Shown piece after piece: positions 34,286-43,672 of a DNA stretch of 64,000 nt. The first letter of the stretch is position 1, and each line of letters opens with the position of its first letter. Both the position numbers and the translations under genes were made by a program. Under the pieces are notes generated by a model. That model was not told where the DNA came from. It did no database searches and was given only the letters and a program-made list of their open reading frames with translations. Origin of the DNA: CAYWWY01 sp964462525 (GTDB lineage: Bacteria > Thermotogota > Thermotogae > MWEM01); the NCBI GenBank assembly GCA_964462525.1, contig CAYWWY010000005.1, forward strand, positions 153,093-217,092, written 5' to 3'.

Positions 34286-34926
34286 AAATCGCGATACCAG
34301 AAGGAAGGCTTTTGCCTTTATGTACGAAAGCCTTGGAAGCCATTGGGATTGAAGTGCCCAAAAAAAGCGGAAGAAAACTGTCTTTGCAAAAGAACGGGAT
34401 TTCCTTTCTCTTCAGCAAATCCTTCGATGTGCCTCTTTATGTCGAACATGGGATCGATTTGGGCATTGCGGGAGGGGATGTGGTTTTGGAACGAGGGTGT
34501 GATCTCTTTGTTCCCCTCGAGCTGGATTTTGGAAGGTGCAGGCTGAGTCTGATCACCCATGAACATCGAACCATCACGATGGATGATATGGAAGGATATC
34601 GGATCGGGACAAAATACCCGAAGCTGACTCAAGCGTATTTCGCTCAAAGAGGGATTTCCATTAAAGTACTCCCTTTTTCCGGTGCCATAGAATTGGGTCT
34701 GGTGCTGGGTATATGCGATGCAATCGTCGATATTGTGGATAGCGGACGAACCATTCAAGAAAATGGGCTAACAGAATCAGAAGTGCTGATGAATGTTGGA
34801 GCCATGCTTATGGTCAACAGAATTGCCCAAAAAAAGCATTTTGATCGGATCAACGAGATTGTGATCCAGCTGAATGAAGAGAAAGAGAAAACCAAGAGAG
34901 GAGGGGTCACCGATGGATTCTCTTGA
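34276..34926 (+). CDS. hisG: ATP phosphoribosyltransferase catalytic subunit, short form
   Basis: 216 residues, the HisZ-dependent short form without the C-terminal regulatory domain. Landmarks: LKIAIPEGRLLPL at the start, VEHGIDLGIAGGDVVLE, and the phosphoribosyl-diphosphate loop in ICDAIVDIVDSGRTIQENGL. It joins ATP and PRPP in the first step of the pathway. Confidence 0.96.
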   Translation: MGLKIAIPEGRLLPLCTKALEAIGIEVPKKSGRKLSLQKNGISFLFSKSFDVPLYVEHGIDLGIAGGDVVLERGCDLFVPLELDFGRCRLSLITHEHRTITMDDMEGYRIGTKYPKLTQAYFAQRGISIKVLPFSGAIELGLVLGICDAIVDIVDSGRTIQENGLTESEVLMNVGAMLMVNRIAQKKHFDRINEIVIQLNEEKEKTKRGGVTDGFS

Positions 34927-36064
34927 GGCTCAGGTTCGAACAGTCTTGAATGATCTGAATGCCCGAGGCATTCATGCGCTTCATGAGTATGGAAAGAAAT
35001 GGGATGGGTACCAAGGTCCTCTTGAGTTGTCTTCGATAGAATGGGAGAAGCGGAATGCTCTATCGGACTTGGACCGAAAAACCGTCCGGGAGATCATGGA
35101 CCGGATCAAACGATATCATCAACGACAGATGCCCCAGGATGATCGGTATTTCGAAGGCGATTCCCTCTACGGGCTGATCCATCGGCCGATTCGAAGGGTG
35201 GGGATCTACATCCCCGGAGGAATGCCACTGCCTTCAACCCTTATCATGACCGGGATTCCGGCAAAAATTGCGGGTGTTTCTGAGATTGCAGTGTGCACAC
35301 CGCCCAATTCCCAAGGAACCATTCATCCGATGATTCTCGAAATTGCCCATCATTTGGGAATCGCCGAGATGTACAAAATCGGAGGCATTCAAGCCATTGG
35401 GGCAATGGCCTTCGGAATTGGAATGGAAAAGGTCGATAAGATATTTGGCCCCGGAAATCGGTTTGTCAACGAAGCCAAACGGCAGGTGTATGGGCATGTC
35501 GGTATCGACAGTTTGGCCGGTCCCTCAGAAATCTGTGTCATTGCTGATCATACGGCTCCTTCTGACTGGATTCGGGAGGACCTTCTTTCACAGAAGGAAC
35601 ACGGAGCTGACGCGAAAGCTTGGCTATTGACGGACAGTTTTGCGCTTGCAGAAGAGTTTGCGCAAGAAGAAGAAATCGAAGTCCGTCTGTTGCCGGATAT
35701 TCGTGCGTGTGTGCAGCAGGCCAACATGATTGCCCCCGAACACTTGCAAATTGTCACTGAAGATCCAGAGCAATGGGTTGACTTTATCCAACACGCAGGG
35801 GCAATCTATTTGGGTCAATATACACCGGTTCCTGCGGCTGACTATTTTCTGGGTTCGAACCATGTTTTACCGACAGGTGGATGCGCTCGGTTCAGTTCGA
35901 TGCTTACGGTTCGGGATTTTTGCAAATCTTCCGCGTTGGCGCGACTGTCCCAAGCGGATTTTTTTGCCCATCGCGCTCTTGGAATCCACATGGCGAGCGA
36001 AGAAGGACTGGAGCACCACCGCAAATCCTTGGAAATTCGAGAGAAGGAGGTACAATCAACATGA
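34913..36064 (+). CDS. hisD: Histidinol dehydrogenase
   Basis: 383 residues from ATG 34913 (GAGGAGGGG upstream), slightly short for the family, which is usually near 430. Motifs: YIPGGMPLPSTLIMTGIPAK, DKIFGPGNRFVNEAKRQV, SLAGPSEICVIAD, DLLSQKEHGADAKAWLLT and NHVLPTGGCARFSS. It oxidises histidinol to histidine in two NAD-dependent steps. It overlaps hisG by 14 bases and hisB by four. Confidence 0.96.
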   Translation: MDSLEAQVRTVLNDLNARGIHALHEYGKKWDGYQGPLELSSIEWEKRNALSDLDRKTVREIMDRIKRYHQRQMPQDDRYFEGDSLYGLIHRPIRRVGIYIPGGMPLPSTLIMTGIPAKIAGVSEIAVCTPPNSQGTIHPMILEIAHHLGIAEMYKIGGIQAIGAMAFGIGMEKVDKIFGPGNRFVNEAKRQVYGHVGIDSLAGPSEICVIADHTAPSDWIREDLLSQKEHGADAKAWLLTDSFALAEEFAQEEEIEVRLLPDIRACVQQANMIAPEHLQIVTEDPEQWVDFIQHAGAIYLGQYTPVPAADYFLGSNHVLPTGGCARFSSMLTVRDFCKSSALARLSQADFFAHRALGIHMASEEGLEHHRKSLEIREKEVQST

Positions 36065-36624
36065 TGGATCCAAATCCAAAAACGCAGCGGATCACGGGAG
36101 AGACGTCCGTGACCATTCTGCCCCTTCATACCCCCGAACAGACACCCACGATCCTTGTGGACGATCCCGTTCTGAAGCATATGCTGAAAACGCTGCTGTT
36201 TTACATGGAAAAACCCTGCCACCTGGAAGCCAGCGGTGATTTGCTTCATCATCTCTGGGAGGATATTGGAATAACGCTCGGGATGTGGCTTTCCGAGCAA
36301 GTCGATCGAAACGCGATTGCTCGGTTTGGCCAAGCGCTAATCCCGATGGACGATGCCTTGGTCCTGAGCGTGGTGGATATATCCCGGCCATGGTTGAGTT
36401 GGGACCTTTCCGGAGACATCCCTGAATCGGGTTTTGAACCCGGGTTGGCTCGAGAGCTATGCATGGGATTGGCTCGTTCGTTGTCTGCCACAATCCACGT
36501 TCGGAAGATCAACGGAGATCATACTCATCACCTGATGGAAGCGGCGTTCAAGTCTCTCGGGAAAGCGTTTGCGATGGCTTTTCAAGAACAGGATCGGGTT
36601 ATGAGCACAAAAGGGCTTGTTTGA
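36061..36624 (+). CDS. hisB: Imidazoleglycerol-phosphate dehydratase, divergent
   Basis: 187 residues, a dehydratase without the phosphatase domain. Metal-ligand motifs remain, but in altered settings: LKHML in place of LDHML, GDLLHHLWEDIGITLG in place of the usual GD-x5-HHTVED-x-G, so about three residues are lost before HH, and GDHTHHLMEAAFKSLGKA. The reaction is the removal of water from imidazole glycerol phosphate. Position in the operon leaves little doubt of its identity. Confidence 0.88.
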   Translation: MMDPNPKTQRITGETSVTILPLHTPEQTPTILVDDPVLKHMLKTLLFYMEKPCHLEASGDLLHHLWEDIGITLGMWLSEQVDRNAIARFGQALIPMDDALVLSVVDISRPWLSWDLSGDIPESGFEPGLARELCMGLARSLSATIHVRKINGDHTHHLMEAAFKSLGKAFAMAFQEQDRVMSTKGLV

Positions 36625-37223
36625 TGGAACGATTGGGAATCATCAACCTTGGCGTGGGTAATTTGTCAAATGTGCAGCAAGTAAGCGGAGGAACGATCAT
36701 TGATGATCCAAGCGATGTGAGCGCTTTTGATCGATTGATCCTACCGGGTGTGGGATCATTCACGTCAGCCATGCCCGCGTTGACCGCTTATCGTGGTGCA
36801 TTGCTTCAAGCGGCCCAAAATGGTGTTCCTTTGTTGGGCATTTGCCTCGGATTTCAGCTTTTCTTCGAAAAGAGCGCGGAAGGCATCGGGGAAGGTTTGG
36901 GGTTGTGCTCTGGGAAAGCTGTTGCTTTTCCTCCCGGGTTATCGCCTCATATAGGCTGGAATGAAGTGGAATGGGTCCAGTCCATCCCCTTGATTGAAGC
37001 CATTCCCAACCATTCCTTTTTCTTCTTTGTCCACGGATTCTATGTGGTTCCAACGGGTGATTCGATCATTCTATCGACCACTACCCACCAGAATCGGGAT
37101 GCATCCATCTCTTTCTGTTCGGCAATAGTAGAAAACAACTTGATCGGGGTCCAGTTTCATCCCGAGAAATCATCCTCTTTTGGAATCCGTTTTCTGGATC
37201 AATTCCGGAGATGGATCCCATGA
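36624..37223 (+). CDS. hisH: Imidazole glycerol phosphate synthase glutaminase subunit
   Basis: 199 residues. The glutaminase triad is present: Cys in PLLGICLGFQLFFEKS, His and Glu in GVQFHPEKSS. The N-terminus ERLGIINLGVGNLSNVQQV moves straight into the IIDDP strand, about eight residues shorter than usual there. It supplies ammonia to HisF. It overlaps hisB by one base and hisA by four. Confidence 0.94.
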   Translation: MERLGIINLGVGNLSNVQQVSGGTIIDDPSDVSAFDRLILPGVGSFTSAMPALTAYRGALLQAAQNGVPLLGICLGFQLFFEKSAEGIGEGLGLCSGKAVAFPPGLSPHIGWNEVEWVQSIPLIEAIPNHSFFFFVHGFYVVPTGDSIILSTTTHQNRDASISFCSAIVENNLIGVQFHPEKSSSFGIRFLDQFRRWIP

Positions 37224-37918
37224 TTCTTTTACCCGCGATCGACCTCATGAAAGGCCAGGCCGTTCGGTTGGTCCAAGGAGATCGGACTCGAAGAAAAACC
37301 TATGGCTGGGCTCTCGATGTCGCATACCGATACGCGGAAGTTGTGGATGAGATTCATATCGTAGATCTCGATGGGGCTTTTACGGGAGAACCGAAGAACC
37401 TGGACACCGTCAGTGAGATCATCCAAAAGACCCATCTCACAGTGCAGCTGGGGGGAGGCTTTCGTTCCAACGATTCCATTCAAAAAGCCATCGATCGGGG
37501 TGTGAATCGTGTTTTGATCGGAACCCAAGCGGTAGAGCCCCGTACGGTTTTTCAAATGGAACAAGCGTTTCCCGGGAAGATTGCGGTGAGTATCGATCTG
37601 CGAGGAGGCAGAATGATGCTCGAAGGGTGGGAACAGCCCTCCGATGTCCCATGGAAGGATCTTTTTCATTCGCTTCAAGGGGTAATTTCTTGGTTTGTCA
37701 TGACCAACGTGGATTTGGATGGAACCTTATCGGGAAGCAAACCGTTCCAACCCTTCTGGAATCAAGAAAAGGTGATCTATGCAGGCGGGGTAAGCAATTT
37801 GGACGACCTGGATCGTTTGAGATCAATGGGATACTACGGAGCCATCAGCGGAAAAGCGATCATCGAAGGACACCTGAATCTGAAAGAAGCGGTCGCTTTC
37901 TTGCGGCAGGGAGGATAA
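37220..37918 (+). CDS. hisA: ProFAR isomerase (phosphoribosylformimino-AICAR-phosphate isomerase)
   Basis: 232 residues from ATG 37220 (overlap ATGA with hisH). TIM barrel with the catalytic Asp in LLPAIDLMKGQAVRLVQGD, the phosphate loops QLGGGFRSNDSIQKAIDRG and YAGGVSNLDDL, and the second Asp in FVMTNVDLDGTLSGSK. Confidence 0.95.
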   Translation: MILLPAIDLMKGQAVRLVQGDRTRRKTYGWALDVAYRYAEVVDEIHIVDLDGAFTGEPKNLDTVSEIIQKTHLTVQLGGGFRSNDSIQKAIDRGVNRVLIGTQAVEPRTVFQMEQAFPGKIAVSIDLRGGRMMLEGWEQPSDVPWKDLFHSLQGVISWFVMTNVDLDGTLSGSKPFQPFWNQEKVIYAGGVSNLDDLDRLRSMGYYGAISGKAIIEGHLNLKEAVAFLRQGG

Positions 37919-37920
37919 TG

Positions 37921-38697
37921 ATGCTTGCAAAAAGAATCATAGCGGCGTTGGATATTCGGGATGGACGAGTGGTTAAAGGCATTCGATTTGAAAGGATTCA
38001 GGATGTAGGTGATCCATTGACCCAAGCCATGATTTACGAAGAACAAGGGGCGGATGAAATTGTTTTTTTGGATATTGCTGCCAGTCAAGAAAACCGGAAT
38101 CATCGGAGCGAACTGATGGCCCAGGTTGGAAGAAGATTGCGCATTCCATTCACCGTTGGTGGAGGAATCACCAGTGTCAGAGAAATGGTTCAACTGGTCC
38201 AATCGGGAGCGGATAAGGTTTTTGTCAATACAGCAGCTGTGGATGACCCGAATCTCATCCGGGAAGGGGCATTGGTGATCGGGAGCGCCAATCTCGTTGT
38301 CGCAATCGATGCAAGGCAAATCGGCGACCAATGGAAAGTCATGATTCGGGGTGGGCATTCTGAAACTCGTTGGCAGTTGCTGGATTGGTGCCAATATGTC
38401 CAGGATGCGGGAGCTGGCGAGATTCTCTTGACCTCCATGGGTCACGATGGAACCAAAAAAGGCTATGATCTCGCCATGCTCACAGCGGTAACCAATACAG
38501 TCACGATCCCGGTCGTCGCTTCGGGGGGTGCTGGGCGAATCGAAGACTTCGAAGCCCTGTTTCAACAAACCAACGCCTCGGGGGCATTGGCTGCATCGAT
38601 TTTTCATTATGGAACCATCGGAATTCATCATTTGAAGGAAGAGCTCCATAGGAGGGGGATTCATGTTCGAATGGACAAAAACAATCCAATGGGATGA
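37921..38697 (+). CDS. hisF: Imidazole glycerol phosphate synthase cyclase subunit
   Basis: 258 residues. Start at the second ATG (37921), six bases after GGAGG; ATG 37918 is also possible. TIM barrel with catalytic Asp in LAKRIIAALDIRDGRVVKGI (the usual PCLD is AALD), GADEIVFLDIAAS, TVGGGITSVREM, LTSMGHDGTKKGYDL and VVASGGAGRIEDF. It uses ammonia from HisH to form the imidazole ring and AICAR. Confidence 0.95.
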   Translation: MLAKRIIAALDIRDGRVVKGIRFERIQDVGDPLTQAMIYEEQGADEIVFLDIAASQENRNHRSELMAQVGRRLRIPFTVGGGITSVREMVQLVQSGADKVFVNTAAVDDPNLIREGALVIGSANLVVAIDARQIGDQWKVMIRGGHSETRWQLLDWCQYVQDAGAGEILLTSMGHDGTKKGYDLAMLTAVTNTVTIPVVASGGAGRIEDFEALFQQTNASGALAASIFHYGTIGIHHLKEELHRRGIHVRMDKNNPMG

Positions 38698-39295
38698 AAA
38701 AGGTTTGATCCCTGTGATCATTCAATCGGAAAGCGGAGCAGTCCTGACCTTGGCCTGGGTTACCATGCAGGCGCTTAGGCTGTGCCTTCAGACGGGGTTT
38801 GTCCATCTATGGTCTCGATCCAAAGGCAGGATTCGCAAAAAAGGCGAAGTGAGTGGCCACACCCAACGGATCGTAGATCTTCGACTTGACTGCGATCAGG
38901 ATGCCCTTTTGATGATTGTGCGCCCGAATGGGCCTGGGTGCCATACAGGCGAACAGACTTGTTTCTTTCGTTCCGTGCATCAAATCACTACCGATTCATG
39001 CCCAGAGCCTATGGACGATTCATTGGTCCTTCTGAAGGATCTGGAGGCAATCATCCAACACCGAAAAGAAGAACGGCCCGAAGGGAGCTATACCGCGCGA
39101 TTATTCGAAGAGGGAAGAGAGAAGATCTATCAAAAGTTTGGAGAAGAAGCAGTCGAAGTGCTTGTTTCTCAATCGAAAGAACATACCGTCTATGAGATCG
39201 CCGATCTGATCTATCACTTGATGGTTGTGATGGCTTACGAAGAGATCGCATGGTCCGATGTGATGGCGGAACTTGCCAAAAGGAGAACCCCATGA
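38663..39295 (+). CDS. hisIE: Bifunctional phosphoribosyl-AMP cyclohydrolase / phosphoribosyl-ATP pyrophosphatase
   Basis: 210 residues. HisI half (1-115): HLWSRSKGRIRKKGEVSGHT, VDLRLDCDQDALLMIV and the zinc cysteines in GPGCHTGEQTCFFR. HisE half: GSYTARLFEEGREKIYQKF and GEEAVEVLVSQSKE. The start overlaps hisF by 35 bases; GGAGGGGG precedes it. Confidence 0.95.
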   Translation: MFEWTKTIQWDEKGLIPVIIQSESGAVLTLAWVTMQALRLCLQTGFVHLWSRSKGRIRKKGEVSGHTQRIVDLRLDCDQDALLMIVRPNGPGCHTGEQTCFFRSVHQITTDSCPEPMDDSLVLLKDLEAIIQHRKEERPEGSYTARLFEEGREKIYQKFGEEAVEVLVSQSKEHTVYEIADLIYHLMVVMAYEEIAWSDVMAELAKRRTP

Positions 39296-40314
39296 AGGTC
39301 CCGGTACATATCCACCAGTTGCGTCCTTATGAATCGACCGAAGAACCGGGGTTGACTCAGATGAGTAAGAACGAGTCACCATTCAATCTTCCTAAAGCGT
39401 TGAAACAGTCATGGATTCAGTCGCTCATGGATCACCCCTTTAACCGATATCCCGAATTGGACCATCACACGCTGAGAAGCAAACTGGCCCAACACCATCG
39501 GGTTTCCGTCGATCAGATCGTGATCGGGAATGGAAGCGATCAGCTGATTCATGAGTCCATCCGTCTATTCTCGGGTGATTCCGTGGTTACTTTCCCGCCG
39601 ACTTTTTCAATGTATCGCTTTTACTCATCTTTGGAGAGCCTAAAAACCTGGGCTTTTCCCTTAGGAACTGACTTTCATATTCCGCTCCCTCAGGAGGTTC
39701 CTCAGACTGATTGGCGCCAATGCAGGGTGGTGTTCATTTGTTCACCCAACAATCCCACGGGAAACTGTCAGCCTATAGATAGGATCGAAGCGTGGCTGCA
39801 GATCGGGACAGCGGTGGTGGTTGACGAAGCGTATGTCGACTTTTGTGACCAGGATCTTACGGAGTTGGCCAAGAGGTATCCAAATCTGATCCGGCTTCGC
39901 ACCTTCTCCAAGGGGATGGGAATGGCCAACCTCCGATTGGGGTATGCGATCGTTTCACAGTCCATAGGCAGGTTGTGGAATGGGACCAAACCGCCTTTTT
40001 GCTTGAATGGAATCACTGCGATCTTTGGAGCAAAGGCCATGGAGTCGTATGAACATTTTGCTTGGGCGCATAAAGAGATTCGGACGGAACGGCAAAGGAT
40101 GTATGACCGTTTTTCTCATTGCTGCTATCCATCCGATGCAAACTTTCTCCTCTTTCGAACAGGGGGATTTCATTTTCTCAAAAAAAGAGGGATCCTTGTC
40201 CGCCCTCTATCAGGGAGCCTGGAGGATCATATTCGGGTAACGATATGCGCGCCAGAAGACAACAACAAGTTCCAAGAGGCGTACCGAACATGGTTGGAAG
40301 AAAGGGGCCTTTGA
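39292..40314 (+). CDS. hisC: Histidinol-phosphate aminotransferase
   Basis: 340 residues. Fold type I PLP enzyme: MSKNESPFNLP at the N-terminus, VIGNGSDQLIHE, CSPNNPTGN, VVDEAYVDF and the Schiff-base Lys in LRTFSKGMGMANLRLGYAI. It converts imidazole acetol phosphate to histidinol phosphate with glutamate. It overlaps hisIE by four bases and completes the pathway, apart from histidinol phosphatase, which is not in the window. Confidence 0.94.
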   Translation: MKVPVHIHQLRPYESTEEPGLTQMSKNESPFNLPKALKQSWIQSLMDHPFNRYPELDHHTLRSKLAQHHRVSVDQIVIGNGSDQLIHESIRLFSGDSVVTFPPTFSMYRFYSSLESLKTWAFPLGTDFHIPLPQEVPQTDWRQCRVVFICSPNNPTGNCQPIDRIEAWLQIGTAVVVDEAYVDFCDQDLTELAKRYPNLIRLRTFSKGMGMANLRLGYAIVSQSIGRLWNGTKPPFCLNGITAIFGAKAMESYEHFAWAHKEIRTERQRMYDRFSHCCYPSDANFLLFRTGGFHFLKKRGILVRPLSGSLEDHIRVTICAPEDNNKFQEAYRTWLEERGL

Positions 40315-40316
40315 TA

Positions 40317-41315
40317 ATGAACATAAAGGAGAAGGAAGTCAAACCAAACCCTGAGAAACGGATTGTTTACCCATATCCTGGCCATCATCGGTTCTTACCC
40401 ATTTTGGCTGGCTTATGTGTTACATTAATCTTCGGATTCTCTTTCCTCTTTTCCAAAACGGCATTACAGTCTCTAACGCCTTTTCAGCTCTTGGCTTCAC
40501 GATTCACCATAGCAGCATTATGCATAACCCTTCTGGTCCGCTTAAAGGTTGTTCGGATCCAGTTGAAAGGAAAACCCATCGCTTCCCTTCTAATCTTGTC
40601 GATTGTTCAACCAATTCTGTATTTTCTTTTTGAAGCCTGGGGGTTGCAGAACGCTGGGGCATCGGAAGCGGGAATTATGTTATCGCTGATTCCAATAATC
40701 GTAACGGTTTTGGCCGCGGTTTTTCTCAAAGAACGCCCATCGAAACTCCAGTTTTTTTTCATCATTCTTTCAACGGGAGGGGTATGCTACATCGTGATTA
40801 TGGGTGGGCTTCTGAATCAGTCTCCTGATCAACCCCTTTTCTCAGGAACCTTGCTCGGATACCTCTTTCTTTTAGGAGCGGTAACGTCGGCCGGGTTTTA
40901 TAACATTTTGTCGCGCAAGAATTCTATTCGATTTCGACCAATGGAAATTACTTTCGTGATGATGTGGGTGGGTATGGTGGCATTCATAGGCATGGCCGGA
41001 ATTGAGTTGATCGTTACAAACGGCCTGGATCAGTTGGTAGCGGGTTTGTCGAACCCGATAACGCTTATCTCGATCCTGTATTTGGGGTCGTTGTCTTCCG
41101 TCATGGCCTTCTTTCTCCTCAACTATATGCTTTCAAGGTTAGAAGCATCCCGAAGCGCCATATTCGGGAATATTACAACCATAATCTCCATTTTGGCAGG
41201 CGTGTTGTTCTTGGGAGAACAGCTTTATTCGTTTCACCTGATCGGTTCGATCCTGATTCTGATGGGTGTTTGGGGTACACAGGTTTTCAGAAAAAAGAGA
41301 GCAGATATGAAGTGA
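40317..41315 (+). CDS. EamA/DMT superfamily permease
   Basis: 332 residues from ATG 40317, two bases after hisC. Ten predicted membrane helices in two EamA halves; the first half has LIFGFSFLFSKTALQSLTPF and the second ends near IFGNITTIISILAGVLFLGE, the family's repeat signature. DMT permeases export or import amino acids and metabolites. Placement at the end of the his operon, ahead of a terminator-like hairpin, hints at a histidine-related substrate, which is inference only. Confidence 0.88.
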   Translation: MNIKEKEVKPNPEKRIVYPYPGHHRFLPILAGLCVTLIFGFSFLFSKTALQSLTPFQLLASRFTIAALCITLLVRLKVVRIQLKGKPIASLLILSIVQPILYFLFEAWGLQNAGASEAGIMLSLIPIIVTVLAAVFLKERPSKLQFFFIILSTGGVCYIVIMGGLLNQSPDQPLFSGTLLGYLFLLGAVTSAGFYNILSRKNSIRFRPMEITFVMMWVGMVAFIGMAGIELIVTNGLDQLVAGLSNPITLISILYLGSLSSVMAFFLLNYMLSRLEASRSAIFGNITTIISILAGVLFLGEQLYSFHLIGSILILMGVWGTQVFRKKRADMK

Positions 41316-41338
41316 AACCCCCCATGTTGGTTTCTTTT
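41314..41338 (+). terminator. Probable terminator of the his operon
   Basis: Six-base stem GAAACC / GGTTTC starting within the permease stop codon and followed by TTTTC; weak in length but in the expected place between convergent genes. Confidence 0.4.
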
Positions 41339-41346
41339 CGTTCCTT

Positions 41347-42756
41347 TCACCTATCTTCTGACAGTTCCTCGGAGCCTTCCAAAACCCGTCCGGTCTCTCC
41401 ATTCGGCAACTGCTGCACATCTCGGAGGCGTCGTTCGATGGCTCGAGATCGCACTTCTGCTTGTTCGATCACATTCCCGGCCTCCGCCAATTTCTTTTTG
41501 GTTTTCTCCAACACATCGCCAAACTTCCCAAACTCCGTTTTAACCGCGCCCAGCAGCTCCCATACTTCGCTGGTCCGTTTCTGGATCGCCAAGGTTCGAA
41601 ACCCCATCTGGAGGCTGTTCAAGAAGGCCGAGATTGTTGTGGGTCCGACGATTGAAACTCGGTACTCCCGCTGAATGATTTCAAACATACCCATCCGCAG
41701 CACTTCCGCATAAAGTCCCTCAAAAGGAAGGTACAAGAGCCCAAAATCGGTCGTATAGGGTGGTTCCACATACTTTTCGCTTATGTCTTTTGCGAATTTT
41801 TTGATGTTTGCCATTAATTGCTTTTTCGATTGGTCAATGGCAGGCAGATTCCCTTGTTCATAAGCCTCAATCAGCTTGAGGTAATCCTCTGTGGGGAATT
41901 TAGCATCGATTGGCAAGCGCAGATCGCTTCGGGTTTCGTCATTGCCCGGCATACGGATGGCAAATTCCACGCGTTCTCGGCTGTTTGGACGGGTTGCCAC
42001 GTTTTTTTCATATTGATTGGGCGCCAAAAACTGCTCCAGGAGATTCTCCAATTGGTATTCACCCAATACCCCCCGGGTTTTTACATTGCTCAGCACTTTC
42101 TTCAGATCGCCCACGCCCGCGGCCAGAGTCTGCATCTCTCCAAGCCCTTTGTGAACCTGTTCCAGGCGATCGCTCACTTGCTTAAAGGATTCGCCCAATC
42201 GTGTTTCCAACGTTTGGTGGAGTTTTTCATCCACTGTTTTCCTCATCTCTTCGAGTTTGGCGTCATTCTGCTGCTGCAGCTCACGGATCTTGGTTTCCAT
42301 CACTTCTCGAACCGAATCCAACCGACGCTCGGTGGTATTCATCATCTGTTCCTGTTTGACGGAGAGATCCCCAAACTTTTCTCTCTGCAGTTGGTTGAAG
42401 GCTTTGACATTTTCTGAAAACTGTCCCTCAAATGATCGCAACGATTCGATCAGACTTTGCCGATTGGCTCGATCCATCTCGACAATTTGGCCACTCATCT
42501 TCATGAGTTTATCAGAGACCGACTGGCCCAATCCTTCAAGAGTTTTCGCCAACTCCATCCGGCTTTGCTGTTCTTTCTGATCGAAGGCACTCCGGCTCCG
42601 TTCTCCTTCGTCACGAATCAGTTTTTCGGTTCGCTCTACCGATCGTTCCATCTGTGAATCCATTCCATTCCGGTCTTTTGCCCGAAAAAAAAGCATACCG
42701 AGTAAAATAATCTGAACTGAGCCTAAGATTACTGGGATTAAAATCACAAGATCCAA
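41347..42756 (-). CDS. rmuC: RmuC family DNA recombination protein
   Basis: 469 residues. Start set at TTG 42756 because AGGAGGT lies eight bases upstream. One N-terminal membrane helix (LVILIPVILGSVQIILLGML), a long coiled coil (about 30-215), then the nuclease-like RmuC domain with TRGVLGEYQLENLLEQFL, VEFAIRMPG, LRLPIDAKFPTEDY, YTTDFGLLYLPFEGLYAEVL and VVGPTT-type IVGPTTISAFLNSLQMGFR. RmuC limits inversion at short repeats in E. coli. Confidence 0.95.
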   Translation of the reverse strand: MDLVILIPVILGSVQIILLGMLFFRAKDRNGMDSQMERSVERTEKLIRDEGERSRSAFDQKEQQSRMELAKTLEGLGQSVSDKLMKMSGQIVEMDRANRQSLIESLRSFEGQFSENVKAFNQLQREKFGDLSVKQEQMMNTTERRLDSVREVMETKIRELQQQNDAKLEEMRKTVDEKLHQTLETRLGESFKQVSDRLEQVHKGLGEMQTLAAGVGDLKKVLSNVKTRGVLGEYQLENLLEQFLAPNQYEKNVATRPNSRERVEFAIRMPGNDETRSDLRLPIDAKFPTEDYLKLIEAYEQGNLPAIDQSKKQLMANIKKFAKDISEKYVEPPYTTDFGLLYLPFEGLYAEVLRMGMFEIIQREYRVSIVGPTTISAFLNSLQMGFRTLAIQKRTSEVWELLGAVKTEFGKFGDVLEKTKKKLAEAGNVIEQAEVRSRAIERRLRDVQQLPNGETGRVLEGSEELSEDR

Positions 42757-42885
42757 AAAAACCCACCTCCTATGTGCATCTTCCAAAGGAGCCTTTATCC
42801 TGCTCAATGGCTCGATGGTCATCGCACTCAGGTCGACAAATGCGTCTATGCCCCGATTATCTCTTTGGTTGTATCAATCAATTGG

Positions 42886-42891
42886 ATTATA
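42886..42891 (-). promoter_or_regulatory. Extended -10 promoter of rmuC
   Basis: Minus strand GCATGGTATAAT, 130 bases before the TTG start. Confidence 0.5.
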
Positions 42892-42999
42892 CCATGCTTG
42901 TCATATGTCAGGCTCTTCCTTCTTGGCATTTCGAAGCAAGGGATTGATGACCCTAAAACTCCCGTTTTCCAACGGATCGATCAATCAAGGCTCTTCGTC

Positions 43000-43029
43000 T
43001 TGACTTTGTTTCGACTTGTGTGATAGGAT
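43000..43029 (+). promoter_or_regulatory. Sigma-70 promoter of the DUF4180 gene
   Basis: TTGACT, an 18-base spacer and TAGGAT preceded by TGTGA. Confidence 0.6.
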
Positions 43030-43153
43030 AAGCAAAATCATCCAAACGCTTGTTTTTTTGATGCAATGAGACGGATTTAAAGAATCAGGGCGCAGATGGC
43101 CCCATAGTTCCAAAACAAGCAAACCGTATTCTCGGAAAGCAGGTGTATTACTT

Positions 43154-43522
43154 ATGGTTTTCAAAATCCTTCAAGAAAATGGCCATGCCATCGCAGTCAT
43201 TCAAAACGATACGGTTTTGATCCATGATATTCAATCTGCATTGGACATTATGGCAACAATCCGTTATGAAACGGATTGCGAGAGAATCATTATGGATCGA
43301 TCCGCTTTGTGTGACGCTTTTTTCGACCTTAAGACTCGAATGGCAGGAGAGATTCTCCAAAAATTCATACAATACCGAATGAAAATCGCCATTATTGGGG
43401 ATTTTTCCCAATTTACCAGCAAAAGCCTTCAATCGTTCATCCTTGAAAGCAATCGAGGAACCGATATTTTTTTCCTACCGGATCAGGCGCAGGCCATTCA
43501 AAAACTGAGTCTTACGCGATAA
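43154..43522 (+). CDS. DUF4180 domain-containing protein
   Basis: 122 residues. It matches the DUF4180 pattern throughout: IQSALDIMATIRYETDCERIIM, FFDLKTRMAGEILQKFIQYR, IAIIGDFSQFTSKSLQSFI and ESNRGTDIFFLP. The fold is alpha/beta, and the function of the family is not established. It appears monocistronic. Confidence 0.85.
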   Translation: MVFKILQENGHAIAVIQNDTVLIHDIQSALDIMATIRYETDCERIIMDRSALCDAFFDLKTRMAGEILQKFIQYRMKIAIIGDFSQFTSKSLQSFILESNRGTDIFFLPDQAQAIQKLSLTR

Positions 43523-43672
43523 GTAAGGATCGGAAGAGAAACCTTTAAGCATGGTGAGCTTTTTGATCGAACCGCTTTTATTTCATCCATCAAATATCCT
43601 GATGATCCATGAATTGATTGGAACAGAGGAATCTTGATCGAAATCATACAGAATGAGATTGAGGTGTTCGAT

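Larger units (their letters stand above)
42757..43153. other. Divergent intergenic region with two promoters
   Basis: About 400 bases between rmuC and the DUF4180 gene. A minus-strand TATAAT (42886-42891) and a plus-strand TTGACT/TAGGAT pair (43000-43029) are listed separately. No reading frame of note. Confidence 0.5.

Noticed and set aside
35842..36333. 163-codon minus-strand frame in the his operon and other long antisense frames there
   Set aside because: They are shadows of highly conserved his genes.
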